A stretch of DNA of 64,000 bases from NCBI GenBank assembly GCA_016793925.1, contig JAEULH010000087.1, positions 1-64,000 on the forward strand. The letters run 5' to 3'. The stretch is from Rhodospirillales bacterium. GTDB lineage: Bacteria; Pseudomonadota; Alphaproteobacteria; Rhodospirillales; Defluviicoccaceae. Every line of letters starts with the position of its first letter. The stretch's first letter is position 1. Of this stretch, positions 1 through 8,845 are shown piece after piece. A model generated the notes under the pieces. The model made no database searches. It was not told the origin of the DNA and saw nothing but the letters and a program-made list of their open reading frames with translations. Both the position numbers and the translations under genes were made by a program.

Positions 1-1
1 C

Positions 2-514
2 GTCGTCAATCCGGCGGTGCCTGCCAACGAGTTCGTCAACCTGGCCATCCTCGGCGCCGACGGGCCGCTGGCGAGCTACCGCCGCATCCGCGCCGACGGC
101 GCGCTGCGCGACGCGCTGCACGATTTCAAGTGGCTGCCCACACGTCAGGGCGCCCTGGTCAAGACCCTGCCCGTGCATCAGGCCAACGACGTGTTCGAGA
201 CCCGCTTCCGCCTGTTCACGGTGCAGTCGCCCTTTCGCATGGGCAGGGCCGCGCAGGTCGTGCGGCTGCTGTCGGACCCGCGCCATGTCGACGTCAAGGC
301 GAACCTCGACTACTTCGGCAGTCTTTATGACGCGATTCTCGGTCGATACGATGAAAAGGAGGAGCGATTGACGAGTGTACGCGGCACCCGCTATCGCCGG
401 ATCGAGCGGCTGCACCACGAATACATCGAAGCCCAACGGGCGGATGTCGACGCTCTCGAACATAAACTTGCCGATCTCAAGAAAGACGGCGTATCGCACC
501 CGGCCGAACCTTAG
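2..514 (+). CDS. 3' end of an unrecognised protein
   Basis: The reading frame is open from the left edge of the window (codons from base 2) and stops at 514, so this is the C-terminal part of a larger gene. A GTG at 17 is the first possible start, but the frame continues upstream of it. The visible 170 residues end in a charged, coiled-coil-like stretch with a high share of Arg, Glu, His and Lys. I recognise no domain and assign no function. It is followed at 645 by an efflux operon on the same strand. Confidence 0.6.
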   Translation, partial: VVNPAVPANEFVNLAILGADGPLASYRRIRADGALRDALHDFKWLPTRQGALVKTLPVHQANDVFETRFRLFTVQSPFRMGRAAQVVRLLSDPRHVDVKANLDYFGSLYDAILGRYDEKEERLTSVRGTRYRRIERLHHEYIEAQRADVDALEHKLADLKKDGVSHPAEP

Positions 515-644
515 CGGCGACTTGTACCCCTTTTGGGACGACGGATGCGAATGCAGAAGTTGTTGCCGGGAGCCTGCCGCCGGATTAGAAGGAGCCGGCA
601 GAGAAAGCGCATCAGGGCGTGAAGTCGGGGCAGAGAAAATAACC

Positions 645-1769
645 ATGGCGCGCCTGAGACAGGCGTCTCATTCACGCTTGCGAGCGCGTCGGCGGCCGGC
701 GCTGCCGGTATGCCTGGTCATCATGGCACTCGCGACCCTCTCAGCGTGCGGTGACGGAAAGGAGCCGCCGGCCGGACCCGTCCGTCCGGTTCGGGTGCTC
801 ACGGTGGAGGAGCAGTCGGGCGGCGAACTGGTGTCCATAACCGGCCAGGTTCAGGCGGAAGAAGAGGTCAGCCTGGGCTTTCGGGTCGGCGGCCGCATGA
901 TCGAGCGCTCGGTCAACGTCGGCGACACGGTTGAAGCGGGGCAGGTCATCGCCCGGCTGGAGCGGGAGCCGGCGGAAAATGCGCTGCGCTCGGCGCGCGC
1001 GGCGGTCGCGGCCGCACGCGGGCAGCTCGACAAGACCAGCGCCGACTTCGGCCGGCAGCAGTCGCTGTTGCAGAGCGGCTTTACCACCAGGGTGCGCTAC
1101 GACCAGGCCCGACAGGCCATGGTGGCGGCGCAGTCGCAGTTCGAGGACGCGCGCGCCCAGCTCGACATCGCGACCGACAACCTCGATTACACCGATCTTG
1201 TCGTCGACGCCGGCGGCTCCGTCACCGCTCGAGGCGCCGAACCGGGGGAGGTGGTGACGCCGGGTCAGATGATCGTGCGCGTTGCGAGGGAGCACGGTCG
1301 CGACGCGGTCTTCGATGTTCCCGAGCGGATCATTCGCATGGCCTCGGCCGACGATCCGGTCGATGTGGCGTTGGCGAGCGACCCGACCGTTCGTGCCGTG
1401 GCGCGGGTCCGCGAGGTTTCGCCGCAGGCCGATCCGGTCACCCGAACATTCACGGTTCGCGCCGGTATCGACGATCCGCCGCCGGCGATGCGCCTCGGCT
1501 CGACCGTCGTCGGCAGCGTCCACCTCAACGCGACGCCGGGCATCTCCATCCCGCCTTCCGCGCTCGCGCAGTCGGACGGACGCGCCGCGGTATGGGTTGT
1601 CGATCCCCAGAGCTTGACGGTTTCATTGCGCCCGGTGCAGGTGCAGCGCTTCGACCTTGACAGCGTCATCATCGCCGAAGGCCTGCAACCGGGCGAACTG
1701 ATCGTGACCGCGGGCACCCAGACGCTCCGTCCGCAACAGAAGGTGAGGCTGCTGGGAGCGCCCTCGTGA
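645..1769 (+). CDS. RND efflux periplasmic adaptor (membrane fusion lipoprotein)
   Basis: Periplasmic adaptor of a tripartite RND pump, linking the inner-membrane pump to an outer-membrane channel. The ATG at 645 is chosen because it starts a basic region, a hydrophobic segment and a lipobox (Leu-Ser-Ala-Cys), so the mature protein should be lipid-anchored. An upstream frame extension to 375 lacks any such signal. The body has the HlyD/AcrA order: a biotinyl-lipoyl-like half (VNVGDTVEAGQVIARLE), an alanine-rich helical hairpin, the second lipoyl half (GEVVTPGQMIVRV) and a beta-barrel. Length (374 aa) is usual. Its stop overlaps the GTG start of the pump gene, which indicates translational coupling. 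No outer-membrane channel gene is next to it. Confidence 0.9.
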   Translation: MARLRQASHSRLRARRRPALPVCLVIMALATLSACGDGKEPPAGPVRPVRVLTVEEQSGGELVSITGQVQAEEEVSLGFRVGGRMIERSVNVGDTVEAGQVIARLEREPAENALRSARAAVAAARGQLDKTSADFGRQQSLLQSGFTTRVRYDQARQAMVAAQSQFEDARAQLDIATDNLDYTDLVVDAGGSVTARGAEPGEVVTPGQMIVRVAREHGRDAVFDVPERIIRMASADDPVDVALASDPTVRAVARVREVSPQADPVTRTFTVRAGIDDPPPAMRLGSTVVGSVHLNATPGISIPPSALAQSDGRAAVWVVDPQSLTVSLRPVQVQRFDLDSVIIAEGLQPGELIVTAGTQTLRPQQKVRLLGAPS

Positions 1770-4700
1770 GCGGCTTCAACCTCTCGGCCTGGGCGTTGCG
1801 GCAGCGTTCGATCGTCATCTTCTTCATGATCGCCGTGGTCATCGCCGGGCTCATCTCGTTCTACCGGCTCGGCCGGAACGAGGATCCCGCCTTCACCTTC
1901 AGGACGATGATCGTGCAGGCGGGGTGGCCCGGCGCCACGCTCGAAGAAACCACGCTCCAGGTAACCGAGCGCCTGGAGCGCAAGCTGCAGGAAACGCCGC
2001 ACCTCGACTATCTGAACAGCTACACCGTTGCCGGCCAGACGACCATCTTCGTCAACCTGCGCGGCGACACGCCGCCGGCTGCCGTCCCCGACGTCTGGTA
2101 CCAGGTGCGCAAGAAGGTGGCCGACATCCGCCACACCCTGCCGGCGGGGATCGTCGGGCCGGGGTTCGACGACGACTTCGGCGACACCTACGGGATCATT
2201 TACGGCTTCACCGCCGACGGCTTCAGCCAGCGGGAACTGCGCGATGCGGTCGAGGACGTCCGCTCGCGGCTGCTGCTTATCCCCGACGTCTCCAAGATCG
2301 AGATCCTCGGCGCGCAGGACGAGCAGATCCTCATCGAGTTCCCGACCGAGACGCTCGCCGGCCTGGGGCTGGACCGGGCAGGCCTGATTGCCGCACTGCA
2401 GGCGCAGAACGTGGTCCGCCCCGCCGGGGTCCTGAGGACCGGCGACGAGTCGGTGACGTTGCGGGTGTCAGGGGCCTTCGCGTCCGAGGATGACATCAGG
2501 GCGGTGAACTTCACCGCCGGCGGCCGCGTCTTGCGGCTCGGCGATATCGCGACCGTCCGGCGCGCGCCGGTGGACCCGCCCCAGCCGATGTTCCGCGTCG
2601 ACGGTCAGCCGGCGATCGGCGTGGCCATCGCCATGCGCGAAGGTGGCGACATCCTTGCGCTCGGGCGCGCCATCAAGCAGGCGATGGCGGAGATCACCGC
2701 CGATCTGCCGATCGGGATAGAACCGCATCTCGTCGCGGATCAGGCCGTAATCGTCGATGAGGCGATCGGCGACTTCACGGACTCGCTCTGGCAGGCTATC
2801 GCCATCATTCTCGTCGTCAGCTTCATCAGCCTCGGCGTGCGCGCCGGCGCCGTCGTCGCTTTCGCCATTCCCCTGACGCTGGCCTTCGTCTTCCCGGTCA
2901 TGCAACTGGTCAACATCGACCTGCAGCGAATCTCCCTCGGCGCGCTGATCATTGCGCTGGGGCTCCTGGTCGACGACGCCATGACGACGGTGGACGCCAT
3001 GATCCGACGCCTCGGGGAGGGCGACAAGATGGAAGAGGCGGCGAGTTTCGCCTACACCTCGCTCGCCTTCCCGATGCTCACCGGCAGCTTCATCACCATG
3101 GCCGGCTTCGTGCCGATCGGCTTCGCCCGCAGCGCGGCAGGGGAATACACCTTTTCGATCTTCGCCGTTGTCAGCGTCGCTCTTGTCCTGTCCTGGCTGG
3201 TTGCCGTCACCTTCACGCCGCTGGTCGGGGCGGCGTTGCTGCGCAAGCCGAAGGCCGCCGGCGCGGAGGATGGCGGCGCGCACATGCGCCTCTACCGTCG
3301 GCTGCTTGCCGGCGCCATCAGGGCGCCATGGCTGACGATCGGCGTAACGCTGGTTGTCTTCTTCGCCTCTCTGTGGGCGATGGACCGGGTGCCGCGCCAG
3401 TTTTTCCCGGCCTCAGACCGTGTCGAGCTGGTCGTCGATCTGCGCTTGCCGCAAAACGCGTCGATCTTCGCGACCGAGGATGTGATCAAGCGGCTCGACG
3501 AGATCCTGAAGAAGGATCCCGATGTGTCCCATTGGAGCGGCTACATCGGTCGCGGCGCCATCCGCTTCTACCTGCCGCTGGACGTGCAGCTCGCCAATCC
3601 GTTCTTTAGCCAGGCCGTCATCGTCGCCAAGGATCTCGCGGCGCGCAAGAGGCTGGAGGCGAGCCTCGACGCCGTCCTGCGGGAGCAGTTCCCCGAGGTC
3701 GTCGGCCGGATCGCGCCGCTGGAGCTCGGGCCGCCGGTGGGATGGCCGGTGCAATATCGCGTCAGCGGGCCGGACGTCGGCAAGGTCCGCGAGATCGCCC
3801 TGCACCTGGCCCAGGTCATCGCGACGGACCAGGACGCCCGCGACATCAATTTCAACTGGATGGAGCCGGCGCGCGAGTTGCGGATTCGCGTCGACCAGGA
3901 CGAGGTCCGTCGCCTCGGGTTGAGCTCCCAGACCGTCGCCGATCTGCTCGGCACGACGGTGACGGGGCAGCCGGTGACCCAGGTGCGCGACGACATCTAT
4001 CTCGTTGAGGTTGTTGCTCGCGCCGCCGGCGGCCAGACGATGTCGGTTGCATCCTTGCGCAACCTGCCGGTGCCGCTGCCGGACGGGCGGACCGTTCCGC
4101 TCAGCCAATTCGCGACCTTCGAGTACGTTCAGGACCTGCCCCTGATCTGGCGACGCAATCGCGTTCCCACCCTGACCGTGCAGGCGGACATTGCGCCGAA
4201 TACGCTGCCCGATGAAGTCGTCGATCAGCTCGCGCCGGCGATCAAAGCCTTCAACGCCGATCTGCCCAAGGGCTATCGCGTCGTTGTCGGTGGCATCGCC
4301 GAGGAAAGCGCCCAGTCGCAGGCGTCGGTGGTGGCGGTCGTGCCCGTCATGATCTTCCTCACCCTCGCTTTGCTGATGATCCAGCTCAAGACCTTCAAGC
4401 GGGTGTTTCTCGTCCTCAGCGTCGTTCCCCTCGGCCTCATCGGGGTCGTCGGCGCGCTTCTGCTCTCCGGCCGGCCGCTCGGGTTTGTCGCCATCCTCGG
4501 GATCCTGTCCCTGATCGGCATCATCGCCCGCAACGGGGTCATCCTGATCGAGCAGATCGAAGCCGAGCGGGCCGCGGGGCTCGCCGTCCGGGATGCCGTG
4601 ATTGCGGCCTGCATGTCGCGCTTCCGGCCGATCATGCTTACAGCCGTTTCGACCGTGCTCGGCCTGATCCCGATTGCCTTCACCGTGTTCTGGGGACCGA

Positions 4701-4861
4701 TGGCGTTTGCGGTCATGGGCGGGTTGATGGTGGCGTCTGTGCTGACGCTGATCTTCCTGCCCGTCCTGTACGATCTCGCGTTCGGAGGCCGCAGAGCGTC
4801 GGGTGCGGCGCCCATAGCCTTGCCGAGCGGCGATGTTGCGAAATCCGGAGTTGCCGAATAA
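1766..4861 (+). CDS. RND efflux pump, inner-membrane permease (AcrB/HAE1 type)
   Basis: Proton-driven exporter of 1031 aa, the usual size for the AcrB/MexB superfamily. An N-terminal transmembrane helix (SAWALRQRSIVIFFMIAVV) precedes a large periplasmic porter domain, a block of membrane helices, a second porter domain and a final helix block. The paired acidic residues needed for proton relay are present as Asp403-Asp404 in the TM4 sequence LGLLVDDAM. The GTG start at 1766 sits inside the stop of the adaptor gene (GTGA overlap), so the two are one operon. The exported substrate cannot be told from sequence. The small hydrophilic tail after the last helix is unremarkable. Confidence 0.94.
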   Translation: MSGFNLSAWALRQRSIVIFFMIAVVIAGLISFYRLGRNEDPAFTFRTMIVQAGWPGATLEETTLQVTERLERKLQETPHLDYLNSYTVAGQTTIFVNLRGDTPPAAVPDVWYQVRKKVADIRHTLPAGIVGPGFDDDFGDTYGIIYGFTADGFSQRELRDAVEDVRSRLLLIPDVSKIEILGAQDEQILIEFPTETLAGLGLDRAGLIAALQAQNVVRPAGVLRTGDESVTLRVSGAFASEDDIRAVNFTAGGRVLRLGDIATVRRAPVDPPQPMFRVDGQPAIGVAIAMREGGDILALGRAIKQAMAEITADLPIGIEPHLVADQAVIVDEAIGDFTDSLWQAIAIILVVSFISLGVRAGAVVAFAIPLTLAFVFPVMQLVNIDLQRISLGALIIALGLLVDDAMTTVDAMIRRLGEGDKMEEAASFAYTSLAFPMLTGSFITMAGFVPIGFARSAAGEYTFSIFAVVSVALVLSWLVAVTFTPLVGAALLRKPKAAGAEDGGAHMRLYRRLLAGAIRAPWLTIGVTLVVFFASLWAMDRVPRQFFPASDRVELVVDLRLPQNASIFATEDVIKRLDEILKKDPDVSHWSGYIGRGAIRFYLPLDVQLANPFFSQAVIVAKDLAARKRLEASLDAVLREQFPEVVGRIAPLELGPPVGWPVQYRVSGPDVGKVREIALHLAQVIATDQDARDINFNWMEPARELRIRVDQDEVRRLGLSSQTVADLLGTTVTGQPVTQVRDDIYLVEVVARAAGGQTMSVASLRNLPVPLPDGRTVPLSQFATFEYVQDLPLIWRRNRVPTLTVQADIAPNTLPDEVVDQLAPAIKAFNADLPKGYRVVVGGIAEESAQSQASVVAVVPVMIFLTLALLMIQLKTFKRVFLVLSVVPLGLIGVVGALLLSGRPLGFVAILGILSLIGIIARNGVILIEQIEAERAAGLAVRDAVIAACMSRFRPIMLTAVSTVLGLIPIAFTVFWGPMAFAVMGGLMVASVLTLIFLPVLYDLAFGGRRASGAAPIALPSGDVAKSGVAE

Positions 4862-5024
4862 GATTCAGGAAGTAACCGCTTGTTCGATATCTCGCCGGGT
4901 GAAACGGCAAGATCACCAAGCTTTGCCCTGCTCGGGCATTCCTGGTGTTCCGGTATGACGGTTGTTGCCTTTTGGGGAGCGCGTCTTCGACAGTCTCTTG
5001 AGCGATGGTAAGAAGGACAAAACA

Positions 5025-5459
5025 ATGAGTCGAAAGAACTTAAGGGCGTACGCCTGCATGACCGCGGCGGCCGTCTTCGGTCTCTCCGCCCACGCCTACG
5101 CGCAAAGCAAAGCGGGCGATCTCGACGATCCGATGAACCTCGGCGTCGCCTATGAGCACGTGGCATTCGATGCGGCCGACTCCAACGGCGACGGCATCGT
5201 CGACGAAGCGGAGTTTGCGCGCGATGCAGCCGCCGGGTTCGCCGGCCTCGACCGCAACCACGACGGCAAGCTGACGCCGGCGGAGCTCGGGCCGCATGAT
5301 CCGAAGCAGTTCGCGCGGGTCGACGCGAATGGCGACGGCGTCTTGACGTTTCCGGAGGTGATGACCTTCAAGATGAAGGCGTTCAGGGCTGCGGACAAGA
5401 ATGGCGACGGCGGGCTGTCGTTCGAGGAGATGTCCGAGTCGGTCAGGTCTTCGCAGTGA
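5025..5459 (+). CDS. Secreted EF-hand calcium-binding protein
   Basis: A 144-residue exported protein with four EF-hand loops: DSNGDGIVDEAEF, DRNHDGKLTPAEL, DANGDGVLTFPEV and DKNGDGGLSFEEM. All have the expected Asp at positions 1, 3 or 5 and Glu at position 12, except the second and third, where the loop end is less canonical. The ATG at 5025 is preferred over an upstream frame start because it has an AGAAGGA ribosome site 7-10 bases before it and begins a clean signal peptide ending near AYAQS. Likely periplasmic. It lies 16 bases upstream of a lipoprotein gene and may share its transcript. Confidence 0.85.
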   Translation: MSRKNLRAYACMTAAAVFGLSAHAYAQSKAGDLDDPMNLGVAYEHVAFDAADSNGDGIVDEAEFARDAAAGFAGLDRNHDGKLTPAELGPHDPKQFARVDANGDGVLTFPEVMTFKMKAFRAADKNGDGGLSFEEMSESVRSSQ

Positions 5460-5475
5460 AGGAAGGTTGGGGACA

Positions 5476-5874
5476 ATGAACATGAGCACGTTGAAGACCT
5501 ATGCCGGCTCGCGGGCGGCTGCGGCGGCCCTTGTCGCTGCGCTGGGGCTCGGCCTGGCGGCTTGTGAAAGCGGAAGTGGAGCGGGCGTCGGTACGGTGGG
5601 CGGTGCCGCCCTCGGCGCCGGCGTGGGGCGCGCGGCGTTCGGCAACAACACCGGGGCGATGCTGATCGGCGGTGCCGTCGGCGGGCTCGCCGGCAACATG
5701 ACGGTGGATCGCGCCGCCGAGGACCGGCAGTTCCAGCGTCAGCAGGCGGGGCAGGACGCGGCCGCGCGTCGTCAGCTCGATTTCGAGCGTGAGCGCGCGC
5801 TTCAGGAAGAGGCGACGCGGCGCCAGATTGAAGAGCAGCGCGAGTTCGAGGCCTGGCGGCGCCAGCAGGGCTGA
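5476..5874 (+). CDS. Glycine-zipper lipoprotein with charged C-terminal helix
   Basis: A 132-residue small envelope protein. It has an N-terminal signal with a lipobox (LAAC), a glycine- and alanine-rich stretch (VGTVGGAALGAGVGRAAFG, then MLIGGAVGGLAG) that matches the glycine-zipper type of outer-membrane lipoproteins such as SlyB/OmpA-like 17-kDa antigens, and a long Arg/Gln/Glu-rich helix (about residues 80-132). The start at 5476 is chosen because it follows a GG-rich ribosome site (GGTTGGGGAC) and gives the signal peptide. It directly follows the EF-hand gene. Role unknown beyond a likely outer-membrane association. Confidence 0.75.
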   Translation: MNMSTLKTYAGSRAAAAALVAALGLGLAACESGSGAGVGTVGGAALGAGVGRAAFGNNTGAMLIGGAVGGLAGNMTVDRAAEDRQFQRQQAGQDAAARRQLDFERERALQEEATRRQIEEQREFEAWRRQQG

Positions 5875-5976
5875 TCCAACCGCGCGCATTCGCGGCAGAG
5901 GGCCGCAGTTGGCGAGGGCGCTCGAATGCGTGCGGCGCCTTCGCCAGACAGCCGGGTGACAGGGGACCCATAGCCG

Positions 5977-7245
5977 ATGGGTACGAAGAAGATCGCGCTT
6001 GCCTGCCAGGGCGGCGGAACCCACGCTGCGTTTACGTGGGGCGTGCTGGGCGAGATCCTGAAAACGAAGGCCGCGTGGGATGCGCAAGGTGACAGCGGCG
6101 ACAAAATCGACATCGTCGCCCTGAGCGGCACGTCCGCCGGAGCGCTGTGCGCGCTCGCGACGTGGTATGGCCTGGTCCCGAACCAGGCCGACCCGGCCTG
6201 CGGCAGCATCGACAAGGCCGTCGAGCGGCTCGATTTCCTGTGGACCACCTTCGCCGCGAGAACGCCGGTCGAAGCCGCGTTCAACCAGTTCGTCGCCTCG
6301 ATGCTCGCCCTGAAGAGCACGGGCGTGCCCTTTCCCGGCACCGACCCCTACGCCGGGTACGGCGCGGTCGGTCTGGGCGCCCTTGCGGCGCTCGGCGCGC
6401 GACCGCAGTTCCTCGGCTTCGCTGCCCTTCTCGAAGCCCTGTGCCCCCACTTTGACGCCATCGACTGGATCAAGGTCGCCGACCTGAACCGCCGGGTCGT
6501 CGCCGGTGCGATCGAAATCGTCAGCGGCAATTTCGAGATTTTCGATTCCGACAAGACGCTCGAGGAGCGTGGCCTGCTGGCGGAGGCGCCGCGGGTCGAT
6601 CAGTACAAGGAGACGCGCTGGCGGATGCGCCGGGCGCTGTCGCTGGAGGGTGTGGCGGCGTCGGGGACGCTGCCGGACCTCCTGCCGGCGCAGGTGATCG
6701 AGAACATGAGCTTTCCGGTCTGTCACAGCAGCGAGGCGGTTATCCGTAACGGCTACTACTGGGACGGCCTCTATTCGCAGAATCCGCCGGTTCGCAATCT
6801 GCTCGACGGGCGCAGCAAGGAAAACAAACCGGACGAGATCTGGGTCATTCGCATCAATCCTCAGGAAATGCGCGAGAACCCGGCGCGAATGACGCCGGAG
6901 GCGATCAGCGACCGTGAGAACGACCTCGCCGGGAACCTGTCGCTGAACCAGGAGCTCGATCACATCCTCACGGTTAACCGCTGGCTGGAGAAATACGGCG
7001 ACGAGCATCCGCCGCTGAACGCGCACAAGACCGTCATCGTCCGGACCATCAAGATGCTGCCCGAGACCGTCTGGGGAATGAGCCACACGACGAAGTTCGA
7101 CCGCGCCCCCGAATATCTCCATCGTCTGCGTGACGAGGGCCACGAGGTCGCTCGCCGGTGGCTCGGCGATTGGCGCGCCCGCGGCGCCGACTTCCCTTCC
7201 TATCCCGACGACGCACGCTACCCGCCGTCGGCCCGCACCGGCTGA
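5977..7245 (+). CDS. Patatin-like phospholipase
   Basis: Serine lipid acyl hydrolase of the patatin/ExoU-like superfamily (422 aa). The oxyanion-hole loop is QGGGTHAAF (residues 11-19), the nucleophile elbow is G-T-Ser53-A-G, and the catalytic Asp is in WDGLYSQNP (Asp263), giving a complete Ser-Asp dyad. The gap between nucleophile and Asp is usual for bacterial patatins. There is no signal peptide, so it should act in the cytoplasm or on the inner leaflet, or be exported another way. It precedes a GntP-type permease on the same strand by about 80 bases. Substrate lipids cannot be predicted. Confidence 0.88.
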   Translation: MGTKKIALACQGGGTHAAFTWGVLGEILKTKAAWDAQGDSGDKIDIVALSGTSAGALCALATWYGLVPNQADPACGSIDKAVERLDFLWTTFAARTPVEAAFNQFVASMLALKSTGVPFPGTDPYAGYGAVGLGALAALGARPQFLGFAALLEALCPHFDAIDWIKVADLNRRVVAGAIEIVSGNFEIFDSDKTLEERGLLAEAPRVDQYKETRWRMRRALSLEGVAASGTLPDLLPAQVIENMSFPVCHSSEAVIRNGYYWDGLYSQNPPVRNLLDGRSKENKPDEIWVIRINPQEMRENPARMTPEAISDRENDLAGNLSLNQELDHILTVNRWLEKYGDEHPPLNAHKTVIVRTIKMLPETVWGMSHTTKFDRAPEYLHRLRDEGHEVARRWLGDWRARGADFPSYPDDARYPPSARTG

Positions 7246-7327
7246 GCGCCGCCCCGACCGGCCGCAGCCGAACGCGAACCCGGCCGGCTGGCGTCTCGCA
7301 ATTGTCTTCGTCGCCTCCGGAGCCAGC

Positions 7328-8782
7328 ATGATCTTCGACATCGCCAGCGTCCTTTTCGCCCTCGGTCTGCTCATGTACCTGGCGTTCCGCGGGATCACTC
7401 TGATCATTCTGGCGCCCGCGGCGGCTCTGCTCGCGGCGGCGCTGACCGGCGATCTGCCCCTGCTCGGCGCCTACACCCAGATCTTCATGAGCAACACGGG
7501 CGCCTTCATCGTCTCGTTCTCCCCGCTGTTCCTGCTCGGGGCCATCTTCGGCAAACTGATGGACGACACCGGCTCGGCCCGGGCCCTTGCCGACGGCGTC
7601 AGCGCCTGGCTCGGTCCCGAGCGCGCGATCGTCTCGGTGGTGCTTTGCTGCGGCGCGTTGACCTACGGCGGCGTCTCCGCCTTCGTCGTTGCCTTCGCCA
7701 TTTACCCCGTGGCGGCCGCCCTCTTTCGCGGCGCCGACCTGCCGAAGCGACTGATCCCCGGCGCACTCGCACTGGGCGCCTTCACGTTCACCATGTCGGC
7801 GCTGCCTGGCTCCCCCGCGATCCAGAACGCCATCCCGATGCCGTTCTTCGGCACGACCTCGTTCGCCGCGCCTGGGCTGGGGATCATTGCGGCCGCGCTA
7901 ATGCTCGGCCTCGGCCTGCTCTGGCTCAATCGGCGCGCGGCGAAGGCCCGGGCCGCCGGCGAAGGCTACGGCGAGCATGAGGACAATCTGCCGTCGCTGG
8001 ACGTGACGGCCCGCGAACGCACTCAAGGGAGCGGTTTCGACATCAACGAGTTGGCTGAGCCGCACGGCCGGGAAAGCCTGCCTTCTTTCGCCATGGCGGT
8101 GCTGCCGGTCGTCCTGGTAATCGTCACGAACTTCGTTTTCACCACGTTCATCGTTCCCAGGCTTGACACCGACTTCCTCGCGGAGCCGCTGTTCGGCGCG
8201 ACGACGATCGAGAGCGTCCGCGGCTTGTGGGCGGTGATCGTCGCGCTGTTCCTCGCCATCCTGGTGTTGATCGGCGGAAACTGGCGTCGGTTGACGGATC
8301 TCCGCGCCAGTCTGGATCACGGCGCCGACGCTTCGGTGCTGCCGATCTTCAACACCGCGAGCCTCGTCGGCTTCGGCGCGGTCATCGCCGCCCTGCCGGT
8401 GTTCACTGCCATCAGCGATGCGCTGCTCCAGATCTCCGGCGACAACCCGCTGATATCCGTTGCGAGTTCCGTGACGGTCCTGTCGGCCATGACCGGATCG
8501 GCGTCGGGCGGCATGAGCATCGCCCTTGAGGCACTGGGTTCGCTCTTCGTCGACATGGCCAACACGGCCGGGATTTCGCTCGAGGCGATGCACAGGGTGA
8601 CCGCGTTGGCTTCCGGCGCCCTCGACACCCTGCCGCACAACGGCGCCGTGATTACCCTGCTGGTCGTCTGCAAGCTGACGCATCGCGAGGCCTACGGCGA
8701 CGTCCTTGTCGTCGGGTGCCTCATTCCGATGCTGTCGCTGATCGCGGTGATCGCCATCGCCAGCCTGCTCGGCGCATTCTGA
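7328..8782 (+). CDS. GntP-family permease (organic-acid/H+ symporter)
   Basis: Inner-membrane transporter of about 484 aa with 12 or more hydrophobic segments. The opening MIFDIASVLFALGLLMYLAF and the internal GALTYGGVSAFVVAFAIYPVA and ALPGSPAIQNAIP stretches are typical of the GntP (gluconate permease) group, whose members move gluconate, citrate, D-serine or hydroxybutyrate. A hydrophilic loop lies at about residues 205-245. The ATG at 7328 is chosen because the frame upstream is arginine- and proline-rich and overlaps the end of the patatin gene. The regulator at 8846-9985 points toward it, so their ends converge. The substrate is not known. Confidence 0.82.
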   Translation: MIFDIASVLFALGLLMYLAFRGITLIILAPAAALLAAALTGDLPLLGAYTQIFMSNTGAFIVSFSPLFLLGAIFGKLMDDTGSARALADGVSAWLGPERAIVSVVLCCGALTYGGVSAFVVAFAIYPVAAALFRGADLPKRLIPGALALGAFTFTMSALPGSPAIQNAIPMPFFGTTSFAAPGLGIIAAALMLGLGLLWLNRRAAKARAAGEGYGEHEDNLPSLDVTARERTQGSGFDINELAEPHGRESLPSFAMAVLPVVLVIVTNFVFTTFIVPRLDTDFLAEPLFGATTIESVRGLWAVIVALFLAILVLIGGNWRRLTDLRASLDHGADASVLPIFNTASLVGFGAVIAALPVFTAISDALLQISGDNPLISVASSVTVLSAMTGSASGGMSIALEALGSLFVDMANTAGISLEAMHRVTALASGALDTLPHNGAVITLLVVCKLTHREAYGDVLVVGCLIPMLSLIAVIAIASLLGAF

Positions 8783-8845
8783 TCCGGCTCGCGGGCGGCC
8801 TCGCACGGAGCGCGACGGCCGGTGGGGCATCCGAACGATCGGCGC

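Noticed and set aside
5443-7407. A 654-codon minus-strand open frame across the lipoprotein, patatin and GntP start
   Set aside because: Antisense of the patatin gene, which has a full catalytic dyad; no homology features in the antisense product.
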